From contig JAUHYJ010000162.1 in assembly GCA_030425785.1 (NCBI GenBank), positions 1 through 7,601 of the forward strand: a stretch of 7,601 nt of DNA. Direction: 5' to 3'. A program made the position numbers and the translations under genes. Shown in pieces: positions 1 to 5,999 of this stretch (the first letter of the stretch is position 1; every line of letters begins with the position of its first letter). The notes beneath the pieces are model-generated. The model worked only from the letters and a program-made list of their open reading frames with translations. It made no database searches and was not told the DNA's origin. The stretch comes from Acidimicrobiia bacterium. Lineage in GTDB: Bacteria > Actinomycetota > Acidimicrobiia > Acidimicrobiales > Ilumatobacteraceae.

Positions 1-856
1 GGGCACACTCTGGCTGGTCGCACTGTTCGTGGTGCCCGCCTACGCGATCCTCGCGGTCGCGTTCGGTGACATCGACCCGATCCTGCGCACCACCGAACCG
101 GAGTGGAGCCCGCTCGCCTGGGACTTCGACGCCATGTCGAACGTGCTCGAGCGCGTCTTCGGCGGCGATCTCGGCCACGTGTTCGTGCGCACCGGGCTGT
201 TCGCGCTCGGGGCGCTCGCCGGCTGCTGCGTCATCGGCTACCCGATCGCGTACTACGTGGCGCGGTCGGCGCAGCGGTCGCGCGGGCTGCTCCTCGCCCT
301 GCTGGTGTTGCCGTTCTGGATCAGCTACCTGATGCGGATGCTCGCCTGGGTGAACCTGCTCCAGACCGACGGCTACGTGAATCAGGTCATCGAGTTCCTC
401 CATCTCGGGAGCGGGACACGGAACTGGCTCGACGGCGACTGGCCGACCGTCGTGATCGGCCTGATCTACGGCTACATCCCGTTCTTCATCCTGCCCCTGT
501 ATGCGGCGCTCGAGCGTCTGGACGGGCGGCTCATCGAGGCGTCTCGTGACCTCGGCGCCGGTCGGGTCTCGACGTTCCTACGGGTCACGCTCCCGCTGTC
601 GGTGCCGGGCTTGCTGGCGGCGTCGGTGATCATCGTGCTGCCGATGTGCGGCGACTACTACACGAACACGTACCTGACGGGCGGCTCACCGCGCACCGAG
701 ATGGTGGGCAACCAGATCGAGTTCTTCCTGCGCGGGTCGAGCCAGCCCCAGACCGGGGCGTCGCTCGTGATCGTGTTGATGGCGTTCCTGATGGTCGCGA
801 TGGCCTACTACCTCGTGACGATCGCGCGCTCCCAGCGAGAGGACGCCCGCCCGTGA
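1..856 (+). CDS. potB: PotB-like ABC transporter permease (5' end outside window)
   Basis: Inner-membrane permease of a spermidine/putrescine-type ABC importer; with the next gene it would form the membrane channel driven by a PotA-type ATPase. The frame is open from base 2, and the residues before the first in-window GTG (29) already belong to a hydrophobic helix (LWLVALFVVPAYAILAV), so the true start lies upstream. Visible features, numbered from the GTG at 29: further hydrophobic segments near 53-75, 86-110, 140-160 and 193-207, a last helix near 243-265, and the permease EAA loop (EASRDLG, then RVTLP) at 170-189, which contacts the ATPase. The stretch around MVGNQIEFFL before the last helix is typical of PotB/PotC-type permeases. 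The stop overlaps the downstream start by 4 bp (GTGA), indicating translational coupling. The substrate could be a polyamine or another small organic solute; sequence alone does not decide. The family call is secure, the symbol is by family resemblance. Confidence 0.88.
   Translation, partial: GTLWLVALFVVPAYAILAVAFGDIDPILRTTEPEWSPLAWDFDAMSNVLERVFGGDLGHVFVRTGLFALGALAGCCVIGYPIAYYVARSAQRSRGLLLALLVLPFWISYLMRMLAWVNLLQTDGYVNQVIEFLHLGSGTRNWLDGDWPTVVIGLIYGYIPFFILPLYAALERLDGRLIEASRDLGAGRVSTFLRVTLPLSVPGLLAASVIIVLPMCGDYYTNTYLTGGSPRTEMVGNQIEFFLRGSSQPQTGASLVIVLMAFLMVAMAYYLVTIARSQREDARP
837..843 (+). promoter_or_regulatory. Shine-Dalgarno of the PotC-like gene
   Basis: GAGAGGA lies within the last codons of the upstream permease gene, 9 nt before the GTG at 853. 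It fixes that GTG as the start of the second permease and fits reinitiation across the 4-bp GTGA overlap. Confidence 0.6.
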
Positions 857-1695
857 AACGCCGGCGGTTCGGTCCACTCGCGCTGATCACGTGGCTCTAC
901 GTGCTGTGGTCGCTCGTCCCGGTCCTGATCGCCGTGCGCATCTCGTTCAACTCGGGCAAGAGCCGGTCGGCGTTCCAGTCGCCGTCGATGCGCTGGTACT
1001 GGGACGACCCCGCGTCGGTCTGGCAGAGCGACGAACTGCAGACCGCGCTCACGAACACCCTGAAGCTCGCGGCGCTCACGATGCTGATCGCCACACCACT
1101 CGGCGTCGCGATGGCGATCGGACTGCAGCGTTGGCGCGGCAGAGTGTCGCGAGGCGCCAACAACCTGATGCTGCTGCCGCTCGTGACGCCCGAGATCGTG
1201 CTCGGCGTCTCGCTGTTCCTCGTCTTCACGCAGATCTACACGTCGGTGCCGCGCGGTTTCACGACCCAGTTGCTCGGCCACGTGACGTTCACCGTCTCCT
1301 ACGTCGTGATCATCGTGCGTGGACGGTTGATCTCGATCGGCGGCCAGTTCGAGGAAGCGGCCCGCGACCTGGGCGCGACGCGGTGGCAGGCGATGCGCAT
1401 GGTGCTCCTCCCCCAACTCGGCCCGGCGATCTTCGCGAGCCTGATGGTCGTGTTCGCGACGTCCGTCGACGACTTCGTGATCTCGTCGTTCCTGTCGACG
1501 GGTGCCGGCACCGAGACGGTGCCGATCAAGATCTACTCGACCGCCCGGGCGGCCGCGACCCCGAACGTCAACGCCCTGGCGACGGTCATGCTGGTGATCA
1601 CCCTCTCGGCGGTGGCACTCGCCGCCCTCGCCATGCGGTTGCTGCGGCGCCGAGGCGCAGGCGACGACGCCGGCCTGACCGCGATGAGCATCTGA
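853..1695 (+). CDS. potC: PotC-like ABC transporter permease
   Basis: Second inner-membrane permease of the polyamine-type ABC importer, 280 residues, close to the usual PotC length. The frame is open further upstream, but the GTG at 853 is preferred because it has a Shine-Dalgarno (837-843), overlaps the preceding stop by 4 bp, and starts with a basic stretch (KRRR) followed by the first membrane helix (about 8-30), the normal PotC N-terminus. Other helices are near 70-90, 103-127, 143-156, 193-203 and 243-263. The EAA loop (EEAARDLGATRW, then LLP) is at 167-187. The segment SVDDFVISSF at 204-213, followed by VPIKIYS and later NALATV, is characteristic of PotC and is stronger family evidence than the helices. 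It is cotranscribed with the PotB-like gene. Its end lies 4 bp from the end of the convergent methyltransferase gene. Substrate specificity is undetermined because the binding protein is not in view. Confidence 0.88.
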   Translation: MKRRRFGPLALITWLYVLWSLVPVLIAVRISFNSGKSRSAFQSPSMRWYWDDPASVWQSDELQTALTNTLKLAALTMLIATPLGVAMAIGLQRWRGRVSRGANNLMLLPLVTPEIVLGVSLFLVFTQIYTSVPRGFTTQLLGHVTFTVSYVVIIVRGRLISIGGQFEEAARDLGATRWQAMRMVLLPQLGPAIFASLMVVFATSVDDFVISSFLSTGAGTETVPIKIYSTARAAATPNVNALATVMLVITLSAVALAALAMRLLRRRGAGDDAGLTAMSI

Positions 1696-1699
1696 CGGT

Positions 1700-2476
1700 T
1701 CAGCCGGCCGGCTTGCGGGCGCGGAGATGGTGCGGGCAGTGCTCACCCGACTCGAGCACCGGCACCATCGCCAACCAGGTCGCGATCTGGTGGTCGAGCT
1801 CGTCGGCGCCGACCGTGGCGACGAAGCGATCCCGGTCGATGGAACGCAACCGTTCCAGCTCGTCGCGTGCCACGGCGCGATACCACTCGTTGCGATTGCG
1901 CAGCTCGATGTCGACGAAGCCGGCGTCGGCGAGGGCTCGCCGGTACCGATCGGGCGACGCCATGCCGAAGTCGAGCGCCTCGGCTGCGATGTACGTCGCC
2001 ATCTCGGGCGAGGGCTCGCCGTCGTGGCTGATCAGCCAGTCGGACGCGACGAACCACCCGCCGGGTCGCAGGACGCGGAACACGTCGAGCGCGAGCGACT
2101 CCTTGTCGGCGATGTGCACGATCGAGTCCTTCGAGAACACCACGTCGAACGATGCGTCGGCGAACGGCACCGGCCCGGGGTCGACCAGCTCGATCTCGAC
2201 CGCGTCGAGTCCGAGCCGCCCCGCGCGTCGCCGAGCATGGTCACACACGGTCCGTTCGACGTCGATGCCGACGACGCGCCCCGCGCCGTACCGGCGCACG
2301 AGGTCGCAGGTGATCCCGCCCGCCCCGCAGCCGATGTCGAGGACGGCCGCATCCGTGAGGTCGATGCCCTCGAGCGTGCGGGCGACCTCGTCGGCGCCAC
2401 CGGGCGAGAGATAGCCGTCGCCCCACAGCGCCTCGAGGAACGCGATCGCCGTGTCGTCGTAGAGCTCGTCGTGCAT
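1700..2476 (-). CDS. SAM-dependent methyltransferase, phosphoethanolamine N-methyltransferase-like
   Basis: Class I (Rossmann-fold) SAM methyltransferase of 258 residues, cytosolic. Motif I is [10 protein letters not shown] at 45-54, the acidic residue ending strand 2 is D72 (GID), post-motif region FSKDSIVHI is at 114-122, and [12 protein letters not shown] is at 137-148. The N-terminal GDGYLSPGG (19-27), the post-motif DSIVH and the C-terminal HLRARK resemble phosphoethanolamine N-methyltransferases (PMT), enzymes of about the same size that make phosphocholine. By hand comparison with the Plasmodium enzyme from memory, Y6, D117 and H121 fall at its catalytic Tyr19, Asp128 and His132, with the same 16-residue spacing from the tyrosine to the GxGY-type tyrosine. 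The phosphate-contacting Arg179/Tyr181 pair has no evident match, so the acceptor may be a different amine. The ATG has a close Shine-Dalgarno (GGGGGAG). It lies 18 bp downstream of the hydratase gene, probably in the same transcript. The methyltransferase call is secure, the substrate unknown. Confidence 0.87.
   Translation of the reverse strand: MHDELYDDTAIAFLEALWGDGYLSPGGADEVARTLEGIDLTDAAVLDIGCGAGGITCDLVRRYGAGRVVGIDVERTVCDHARRRAGRLGLDAVEIELVDPGPVPFADASFDVVFSKDSIVHIADKESLALDVFRVLRPGGWFVASDWLISHDGEPSPEMATYIAAEALDFGMASPDRYRRALADAGFVDIELRNRNEWYRAVARDELERLRSIDRDRFVATVGADELDHQIATWLAMVPVLESGEHCPHHLRARKPAG
1702..1713. repeat. 12-bp perfect palindrome at a convergent gene junction
   Basis: AGCCGGCCGGCT lies inside the last codons of the methyltransferase gene, 6 bp past the PotC-like stop. 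As RNA it could fold from either strand, but only into a 4-bp stem with a 4-nt loop, and no T-run follows. It may slow transcription at this junction or be chance in GC-rich DNA. Confidence 0.2.
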
Positions 2477-2479
2477 GTG

Positions 2480-2486
2480 CTCCCCC
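2480..2486 (-). promoter_or_regulatory. Shine-Dalgarno of the methyltransferase gene
   Basis: On the minus strand GGGGGAG is followed by CAC and the ATG at 2476. The 3-nt gap is short, but this is the only purine-rich stretch before the gene. It lies in the 18-bp gap after the hydratase stop, so the methyltransferase can be translated independently within a shared transcript. Confidence 0.5.
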
Positions 2487-2494
2487 GGCGGTTG

Positions 2495-3268
2495 TCAGCT
2501 GAACGAGACGGCGACCGAGCCGACGCCGTCGAAGTGTGCGGCGATCCGGTCGCCCGACTCGGCCTCGAACACGTCGGTCGTCACGCCGGTCGTGACGAGG
2601 TCGCCGGCGCGGAGGCGGCCACCGAAGCGGGGGAGCTCGTCGGCGAGCCACGCGAGCACGTTGAGCGGGTGACCGAGCACGTTGGCACCCGAGCCGGTGG
2701 TGGCGATGTCGCCGTTGCGCTCGACGGTGACCGGCACGTCACCGAGATCGAGGTGACGCCAGTCCGTGAGCGGTTCGCCCTGCACCCACCATCCGTGGAT
2801 CGCGTTGTCGGCCGCGACCTGGAGCGCACCGATGTCCCACGACTCGTAGCGGTAGTCGACGATCTCGATCGCCGGGATCACCGCGCTGACGTAGTCGGCG
2901 ATCGTCTCGGCCGTGTGGCCGCCGTCGATCGGGTCGACGTCCTCGGCGACCCGTAGACCGAACTCGGCTTCGACGACACGGTGCACGAACCGCTCGGGGT
3001 CGAGCGTGGCGCCGTCGGCCGACGTGCTGTCGCTGAGCAGGCGTCCGTAGACCGGTCGATCGATCTGCAACGCCGCCTGGGCGATCGGGCTCGTGCACGC
3101 GCACTTGTAGCCGATCATCCCGCCGAGCCCGAGCCCGGCGACGACCAATGACTGGACGGCATAGGCCTCGGCGAGGTCGGACGGCCGCAGTTCGTCGGGC
3201 AGATCCGGCTCGATGCGCTGGTCGCGGCGCATCGCCAACAACTCGGCCGCGGCCCCCTCCACATCCAT
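2495..3268 (-). CDS. 2-keto-4-pentenoate hydratase family protein (MhpD-like, FAH superfamily)
   Basis: Cytosolic enzyme of 257 residues, the usual length for MhpD-type hydratases, which add water to 2-hydroxypenta-2,4-dienoate in meta-cleavage of aromatic compounds; related members are decarboxylases. Family landmarks in order: GYKCACTS at 53-60 (the GWKxG-type motif), RPVYGRLL at 71-78, VVEAEFG at 98-104 whose E100 and E102 match the metal-binding ExE pair, AIEIVDYR at 133-140 with E135 as the likely third ligand, ADNAIHGWWVQG at 153-164, NVLGHPLNVLAWLA at 196-209 and GDLVTTGV at 222-229. The open frame extends upstream to an ATG at 3415, but that extension is arginine-rich, unlike the family and crosses into the divergent gene's leader, so the ATG at 3268 is chosen. 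It has no Shine-Dalgarno; a -10-like hexamer sits 6 nt upstream, suggesting a leaderless message. No ring-cleavage dioxygenase or other meta-pathway gene is nearby, so the substrate is open. First gene of a unit with the methyltransferase. Confidence 0.85.
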   Translation of the reverse strand: MDVEGAAAELLAMRRDQRIEPDLPDELRPSDLAEAYAVQSLVVAGLGLGGMIGYKCACTSPIAQAALQIDRPVYGRLLSDSTSADGATLDPERFVHRVVEAEFGLRVAEDVDPIDGGHTAETIADYVSAVIPAIEIVDYRYESWDIGALQVAADNAIHGWWVQGEPLTDWRHLDLGDVPVTVERNGDIATTGSGANVLGHPLNVLAWLADELPRFGGRLRAGDLVTTGVTTDVFEAESGDRIAAHFDGVGSVAVSFS

Positions 3269-3274
3269 GCGGGA

Positions 3275-3280
3275 ACTGTA
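3275..3280 (-). promoter_or_regulatory. Candidate -10 element for a leaderless hydratase transcript
   Basis: On the minus strand the hexamer TACAGT (TAnnnT type) is followed by exactly six bases (TCCCGC) and then the ATG at 3268. A transcript from this box would begin at or next to the A of the start codon. No recognisable -35 lies 16-18 bp further upstream and no Shine-Dalgarno precedes the ATG. This is the standard layout of leaderless actinobacterial promoters; the assignment is inferred from spacing only. Confidence 0.45.
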
Positions 3281-3314
3281 CGCAATCGGCACCCTCCGGA
3301 CACGCGCTCGGAGA

Positions 3315-3320
3315 TAGTGT
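3315..3320 (+). promoter_or_regulatory. Candidate -10 element for the DMT transporter gene
   Basis: TAGTGT is the best TAnnnT hexamer on the plus strand in the divergent region. It would start transcription near 3327 and leave a leader of about 80 nt before the GTG at 3406. No good -35 is visible 17 bp upstream, so the call is weak. Confidence 0.25.
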
Positions 3321-3329
3321 TCCGCTGCC

Positions 3330-3342
3330 GGAGCGCCGCTCC
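3330..3342 (+). promoter_or_regulatory. 13-bp palindrome, candidate operator
   Basis: GGAGCG-C-CGCTCC is a perfect 6-bp inverted repeat around one central base. It sits just downstream of the candidate -10 of the transporter gene and about 60 bp upstream of the divergent hydratase start, where a dimeric repressor could act on the transporter. It could equally be a short leader hairpin or chance in GC-rich DNA. No regulator gene is adjacent. Confidence 0.25.
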
Positions 3343-3356
3343 TGGTCGAGTTGTCG

Positions 3357-3371
3357 CCCGCCGTCGGCGGG
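3357..3371 (+). other. GC-rich hairpin in the leader of the DMT transporter gene
   Basis: CCCGCC-GTC-GGCGGG is a perfect 6-bp stem with a 3-nt loop, 22 nt before the Shine-Dalgarno of the transporter gene. No T-run follows, so it is not an obvious intrinsic terminator. It would form in the leader RNA if transcription starts near 3327. Function unknown. Confidence 0.3.
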
Positions 3372-3392
3372 TCGCCTCGTGCGTGCTTGATC

Positions 3393-3400
3393 GAGAGGAG
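3393..3400 (+). promoter_or_regulatory. Shine-Dalgarno deciding the DMT transporter start
   Basis: GAGAGGAG is the strongest ribosome-binding site in the window. A GTG at 3400 overlaps its last base and cannot use it; the in-frame GTG at 3406 lies 5 nt after it and is therefore taken as the start. Confidence 0.65.
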
Positions 3401-3405
3401 TGGCC

Positions 3406-4371
3406 GTGGGGACACGGCTCGTACGACCGCTGCGTCCGAAGCGGTCCGACCTGCTGCTGGGGTCGTTGATGGCGTTGTCGGCTGGGGCGGTCTGGAGCTT
3501 CGGCGCGATCACCGCCCGCCTGGCGGACGAGAGCGACGCGTTCCAATATCTGATCTGGCGGTCGATCGGCGTGATCGTCGTCCTCGAGGGCTGGCGATTG
3601 GTGCGGCGTGGTGGGAGCGGCATGGCGGTCGCATTCCGATCGGGGCGCCGGATGCACCTGGCGAACCTGAGCCTGCTGCTGGCCTCGATCGGCTTCGTCT
3701 ACGCCGTGAAGACGACATCGGCGGCGAACGCCGCGTTCCTCGGTTCGACGACTCCGCTGTTCGGCGTGGCGGCGGGGCGGATGTTCCTCGGTGAACGCCT
3801 GAACGCACGCACGGCGGCGTCGATCGTGCTGGCCTTCGTCGGCCTCGGGATCATGCTCGCCGGCGACGTCGGTGCCGGTGGACTGATCGGTGACCTCGCC
3901 GCCCTCTCGGCGGCGATCGGGTTCGCGGCGTACACGACGATCGTACGGTCGGCACCGGATCGCGACTGGTCGCCCGTGCTGCCCGGCTACGCCGTGTTGA
4001 TGATCGGGATCTGCTGGCTGGTCACGGCGTCGAACGGGCGGCCGGTGTACACGAGCGGTCGCGACGTGGTGTTGGCACTGGTGCACGGTGGTCTGTTCAT
4101 CGTGGCCGGCACCCTGCTCTACAACGGTGCGTCCCGCTCGGTCCCGGCTGGAGCCATGACGGTCTTCGCCCAGACCGAGATGGTGCTCGTCCCGGTGTGG
4201 GCGTTCGTCGTGCTCGCCGAGCGACCGTCGACGCCGACGCTGATCGGGGGGGCGATCATCCTCGCCGCGGTGGTCGGCAAGGCCCTGCTCGACGGGCGGG
4301 CACCGACCGAACCGCCGGTACAGGACCCGGGCGAGCCGCCGACCGAACCCCGGTGGGCGACCGCCGCCTGA
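3406..4371 (+). CDS. EamA/DMT-superfamily transporter (RhaT/RarD-like)
   Basis: Inner-membrane protein of 321 residues with the two-repeat, ten-helix layout of drug/metabolite transporters, which carry amino acids, nucleosides or other small metabolites, often outward. EamA repeat 1 spans about 15-152 and repeat 2 about 162-293. Each repeat ends with the family signature: FLGERLNARTAASIVLAFVG at 127-146 and VLAERPSTPTLIGGAII at 269-285. The motif TSAANAAFLGSTTPLFG at 104-120 is also typical of repeat 1. The N-terminus is basic. The C-terminal tail (about 298-321) is cytoplasmic-looking, proline/glutamate-rich (PTEPP, EPPTEP) and probably disordered. A run of seven G at 4246-4252 lies in repeat 2. 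The GTG at 3406 is preferred over 3400 on ribosome-binding-site spacing. It is divergent from the hydratase/methyltransferase unit across 137 bp, so shared control is possible but unproven. The substrate cannot be read from sequence. Confidence 0.87.
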   Translation: MGTRLVRPLRPKRSDLLLGSLMALSAGAVWSFGAITARLADESDAFQYLIWRSIGVIVVLEGWRLVRRGGSGMAVAFRSGRRMHLANLSLLLASIGFVYAVKTTSAANAAFLGSTTPLFGVAAGRMFLGERLNARTAASIVLAFVGLGIMLAGDVGAGGLIGDLAALSAAIGFAAYTTIVRSAPDRDWSPVLPGYAVLMIGICWLVTASNGRPVYTSGRDVVLALVHGGLFIVAGTLLYNGASRSVPAGAMTVFAQTEMVLVPVWAFVVLAERPSTPTLIGGAIILAAVVGKALLDGRAPTEPPVQDPGEPPTEPRWATAA

Positions 4372-4374
4372 TCG

Positions 4375-5160
4375 TCAGCGTTCGCGAGCCAGTTCGACGA
4401 TCCGACGATGGGCGTCGTCCATCTCCGGGTCGGCGCGGCGGGGATCGTCGGGGTCGGCGCCGGCGAGCACGGCGTCGAGGTAGCGACGATCGGCGTCGAG
4501 TCGGGCGAGCGGCTCATCGGTGACGTTGCCGTGCCCGGGGACCAGCGCCGACGCGCGTGACACCACCGGCGCCAGCGCGTCGAGCGCGGCGAGGTAGGCG
4601 TCGAGATCGTCCGGGTGGAAGGGCAGCGGCAGTTCGAGGTCGCTCAACATGTCGCCCGCGAGCAGCACGCCTCGGTCGGCCAGCCACACCGCCGTGTGGC
4701 CCGGGGCATGGCCGTCGTGCACGATCAGCTCGATCGACTCGTCGAGGCCGTCGGCGAACGGGTCGGCCAGCGGCCCGGCGTCGACACCGGTGAGCGAGCG
4801 GAACGAGTCGGGGAACCGGCGGCGGTAGTCCTCGTCGAGCTGGCGGCTGAGCTCCTCGTGCCACTCGTCGGCGAGCTCGGCGGTTCGTCGCGACGCCCAG
4901 CGGGGCACCTCGCCGAAGCCCGGGTGCCACAGCAGGTGGTCGTGATGGGCGTGGGTCGAGAGGCCGGCGGCGACGCGCAGGTCGTGCCGACCGAGCCATG
5001 CGAGCAGCCCGTCGAGTTCGGCGACGGTCCACGCCGGGTCGACGAGCAGCGCCCGGTCGTCCCGGACGACCACGGTCGACGTCGTCGCGTAGCGCGCACT
5101 CGTCGTGACGTGCACGCCGGGCGCGATCTCGTAAGCAGCGCGGCTCGCGGCAGGGCTCAC
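4375..5160 (-). CDS. Metallo-beta-lactamase-fold hydrolase
   Basis: Cytosolic binuclear-zinc hydrolase of 261 residues with no signal peptide. The full ligand set is visible: HAHHDH at 70-75 (H70, H72, D74, H75), H155 in GHAPGHTA, D170 in LLAGDM and H210 in VPGHGN. Family members cleave thioesters such as S-lactoylglutathione, lactones, phosphodiesters or, less often, beta-lactams. An insert at about 88-140, rich in acidic and basic residues, separates the first zinc motif from H155 and may shape the substrate pocket. The GTG at 5160 overlaps the stop of the upstream nucleotidyltransferase by 4 bp (GTGA), which fixes the start and implies translational coupling. The frame is open much further upstream, but that extension runs antisense-like through the neighbouring gene and has arginine-rich, non-protein-like composition. 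Its end is 3 bp from the end of the convergent transporter gene. Calling it a true beta-lactamase would go beyond the evidence: it lacks an export signal. Confidence 0.85.
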   Translation of the reverse strand: MSPAASRAAYEIAPGVHVTTSARYATTSTVVVRDDRALLVDPAWTVAELDGLLAWLGRHDLRVAAGLSTHAHHDHLLWHPGFGEVPRWASRRTAELADEWHEELSRQLDEDYRRRFPDSFRSLTGVDAGPLADPFADGLDESIELIVHDGHAPGHTAVWLADRGVLLAGDMLSDLELPLPFHPDDLDAYLAALDALAPVVSRASALVPGHGNVTDEPLARLDADRRYLDAVLAGADPDDPRRADPEMDDAHRRIVELARER

Positions 5161-5939
5161 GGCCCGGCCACGGCGACGGTGACCTCGTCCATCAGCACGA
5201 CGGTCGACACGACCATTCGCTCGTCGACCGGGTCGGGGGCGGGGTCGTGCCGGATCGCGACGGCGCGTTCGAGCAAGGCGGCGTGCGCCGGCAGCCGCTC
5301 GGCGGCCCACCGGCCGGCGTCGGTCTTCGAGGTGACGTCGCCGGTTTCGGCGGTGAACAGCATCCGCGCGACGCCGAGCGCGCACCACTCGACCACCGCC
5401 GCCGGGAACTCGGCCCGGTCGGGGACGCCGGCGGCGCGAGCGAGGTCGTCGCGCGCCGCCCGCCAGTAGGTGTCGACGTTCTCGCGGACGAAGCTGCGCC
5501 GGTCGTCGACGGCGGTCGCGACCTCGAGGTCTGCGGCGGCGGGCCCGCGCACGGCGACGCCACGGGTGGCGAGGGTGTACCAGGTGATCGGATTGATCTC
5601 GAAGCAGTCGCCGTCGTGGGTGAACTGCGCGTCGAGCGTCCACGGCCGCAACACCGGCATCGGCGGGGCGGTGAGATCGCCCCAGGCGAGGTACGGGCCG
5701 TCGACCGTCGGGCCGTCGTGGTCGGCGACGAAGGCGGCATGGGCGGCGGCCAGCAACTCGGCGTCGGACTCGCTCGCAGGGTCGGCCGTGACGGCGACGA
5801 TGTCGACGTCGCTGCGCGGCTGCCAGTCGTCGAGAGCGATCGATCCGACGACGTACAGCCCCTCGACGAGGCCCGGCGCGAGTCGGTCGTGGGCGTCGAG
5901 CCAGGCGGCGACCGCGTGTTCGGCGGGAGCGGGGAGCAC
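5157..5939 (-). CDS. AadA-like nucleotidyltransferase (aminoglycoside adenylyltransferase family)
   Basis: Cytosolic protein of 260 residues, matching the length of AadA/ANT(9)-type adenylyltransferases, which transfer AMP from ATP to spectinomycin or streptomycin. The nucleotidyltransferase motif is YVVGSIALDDWQPRSDVDIV at 29-48, with G32-S33 and metal-binding D44 and D46. The C-terminal helical domain resembles AadA at GVAVRGPAAADL (127-138) and in ARMLFTAETGD plus WAAERLPAH (191-219). By hand comparison the catalytic glutamate of AadA (E87) would fall at D80 in VDGPYL, so drug modification is uncertain and another substrate is possible. The GTG at 5939 gives the usual short N-terminus; an in-frame GTG at 5993 would add 18 arginine-rich residues. 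A GAGAGG touches the chosen GTG too closely to be a good ribosome-binding site. It is the first gene of a unit with the metallo-beta-lactamase-fold hydrolase and is divergent from the amidohydrolase across 60 bp. It looks chromosomal: no mobile element or integron feature is nearby. Confidence 0.8.
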   Translation of the reverse strand: MLPAPAEHAVAAWLDAHDRLAPGLVEGLYVVGSIALDDWQPRSDVDIVAVTADPASESDAELLAAAHAAFVADHDGPTVDGPYLAWGDLTAPPMPVLRPWTLDAQFTHDGDCFEINPITWYTLATRGVAVRGPAAADLEVATAVDDRRSFVRENVDTYWRAARDDLARAAGVPDRAEFPAAVVEWCALGVARMLFTAETGDVTSKTDAGRWAAERLPAHAALLERAVAIRHDPAPDPVDERMVVSTVVLMDEVTVAVAGP

Positions 5940-5999
5940 CCTCTCAGTGTGGCAGTGCTCGACCCGCCGTCGCTGCCGCCCGGCTGCTAGCACGGGCCG
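5940..5999. promoter_or_regulatory. 60-bp divergent promoter region with two weak -10-like hexamers
   Basis: Minus strand: CACACT (5946-5951) followed by six bases and the GTG at 5939. Plus strand: TAGCAC (5988-5993), preceded by TGC as in an extended -10, followed by six bases and the ATG at 6000. Both starts lack a well-spaced Shine-Dalgarno, so both may be leaderless. Neither hexamer fully matches TAnnnT, so the positions are tentative. Both promoters must fit in this gap, unless the amidohydrolase starts downstream or the nucleotidyltransferase starts at 5993. Confidence 0.35.

Noticed and set aside
1696..1715. Intrinsic terminator at the PotC/methyltransferase junction
   Set aside because: The palindrome gives only a 4-bp stem and no T-run follows on either strand; kept only as a low-confidence repeat.
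808..1746. A 312-codon minus-strand open frame opposite the PotC-like gene
   Set aside because: His/Arg/Asp-rich low-complexity translation with no motif, whereas the plus strand encodes a complete permease.
891..2414. A 507-codon plus-strand open frame spanning the PotC-like gene and the methyltransferase
   Set aside because: It runs in the wrong frame through one gene and antisense through the next, and is arginine/serine-rich without recognisable domains.
1727..2956. A 409-codon plus-strand open frame opposite the methyltransferase and hydratase
   Set aside because: No family motifs, composition rich in Asp, Arg and Val, and it lies opposite two clearly recognisable genes. High G+C keeps such frames open.
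3266..3415. N-terminal extension of the hydratase to an ATG at 3415
   Set aside because: The added 49 residues do not resemble the family, and the extension would cover the whole divergent region and the other gene's ribosome-binding site.
5955..5993. Widely spaced GTGCT...AGCAC inverted repeat in the second divergent region
   Set aside because: Five-base arms 29 bp apart are expected by chance and have no supporting context.
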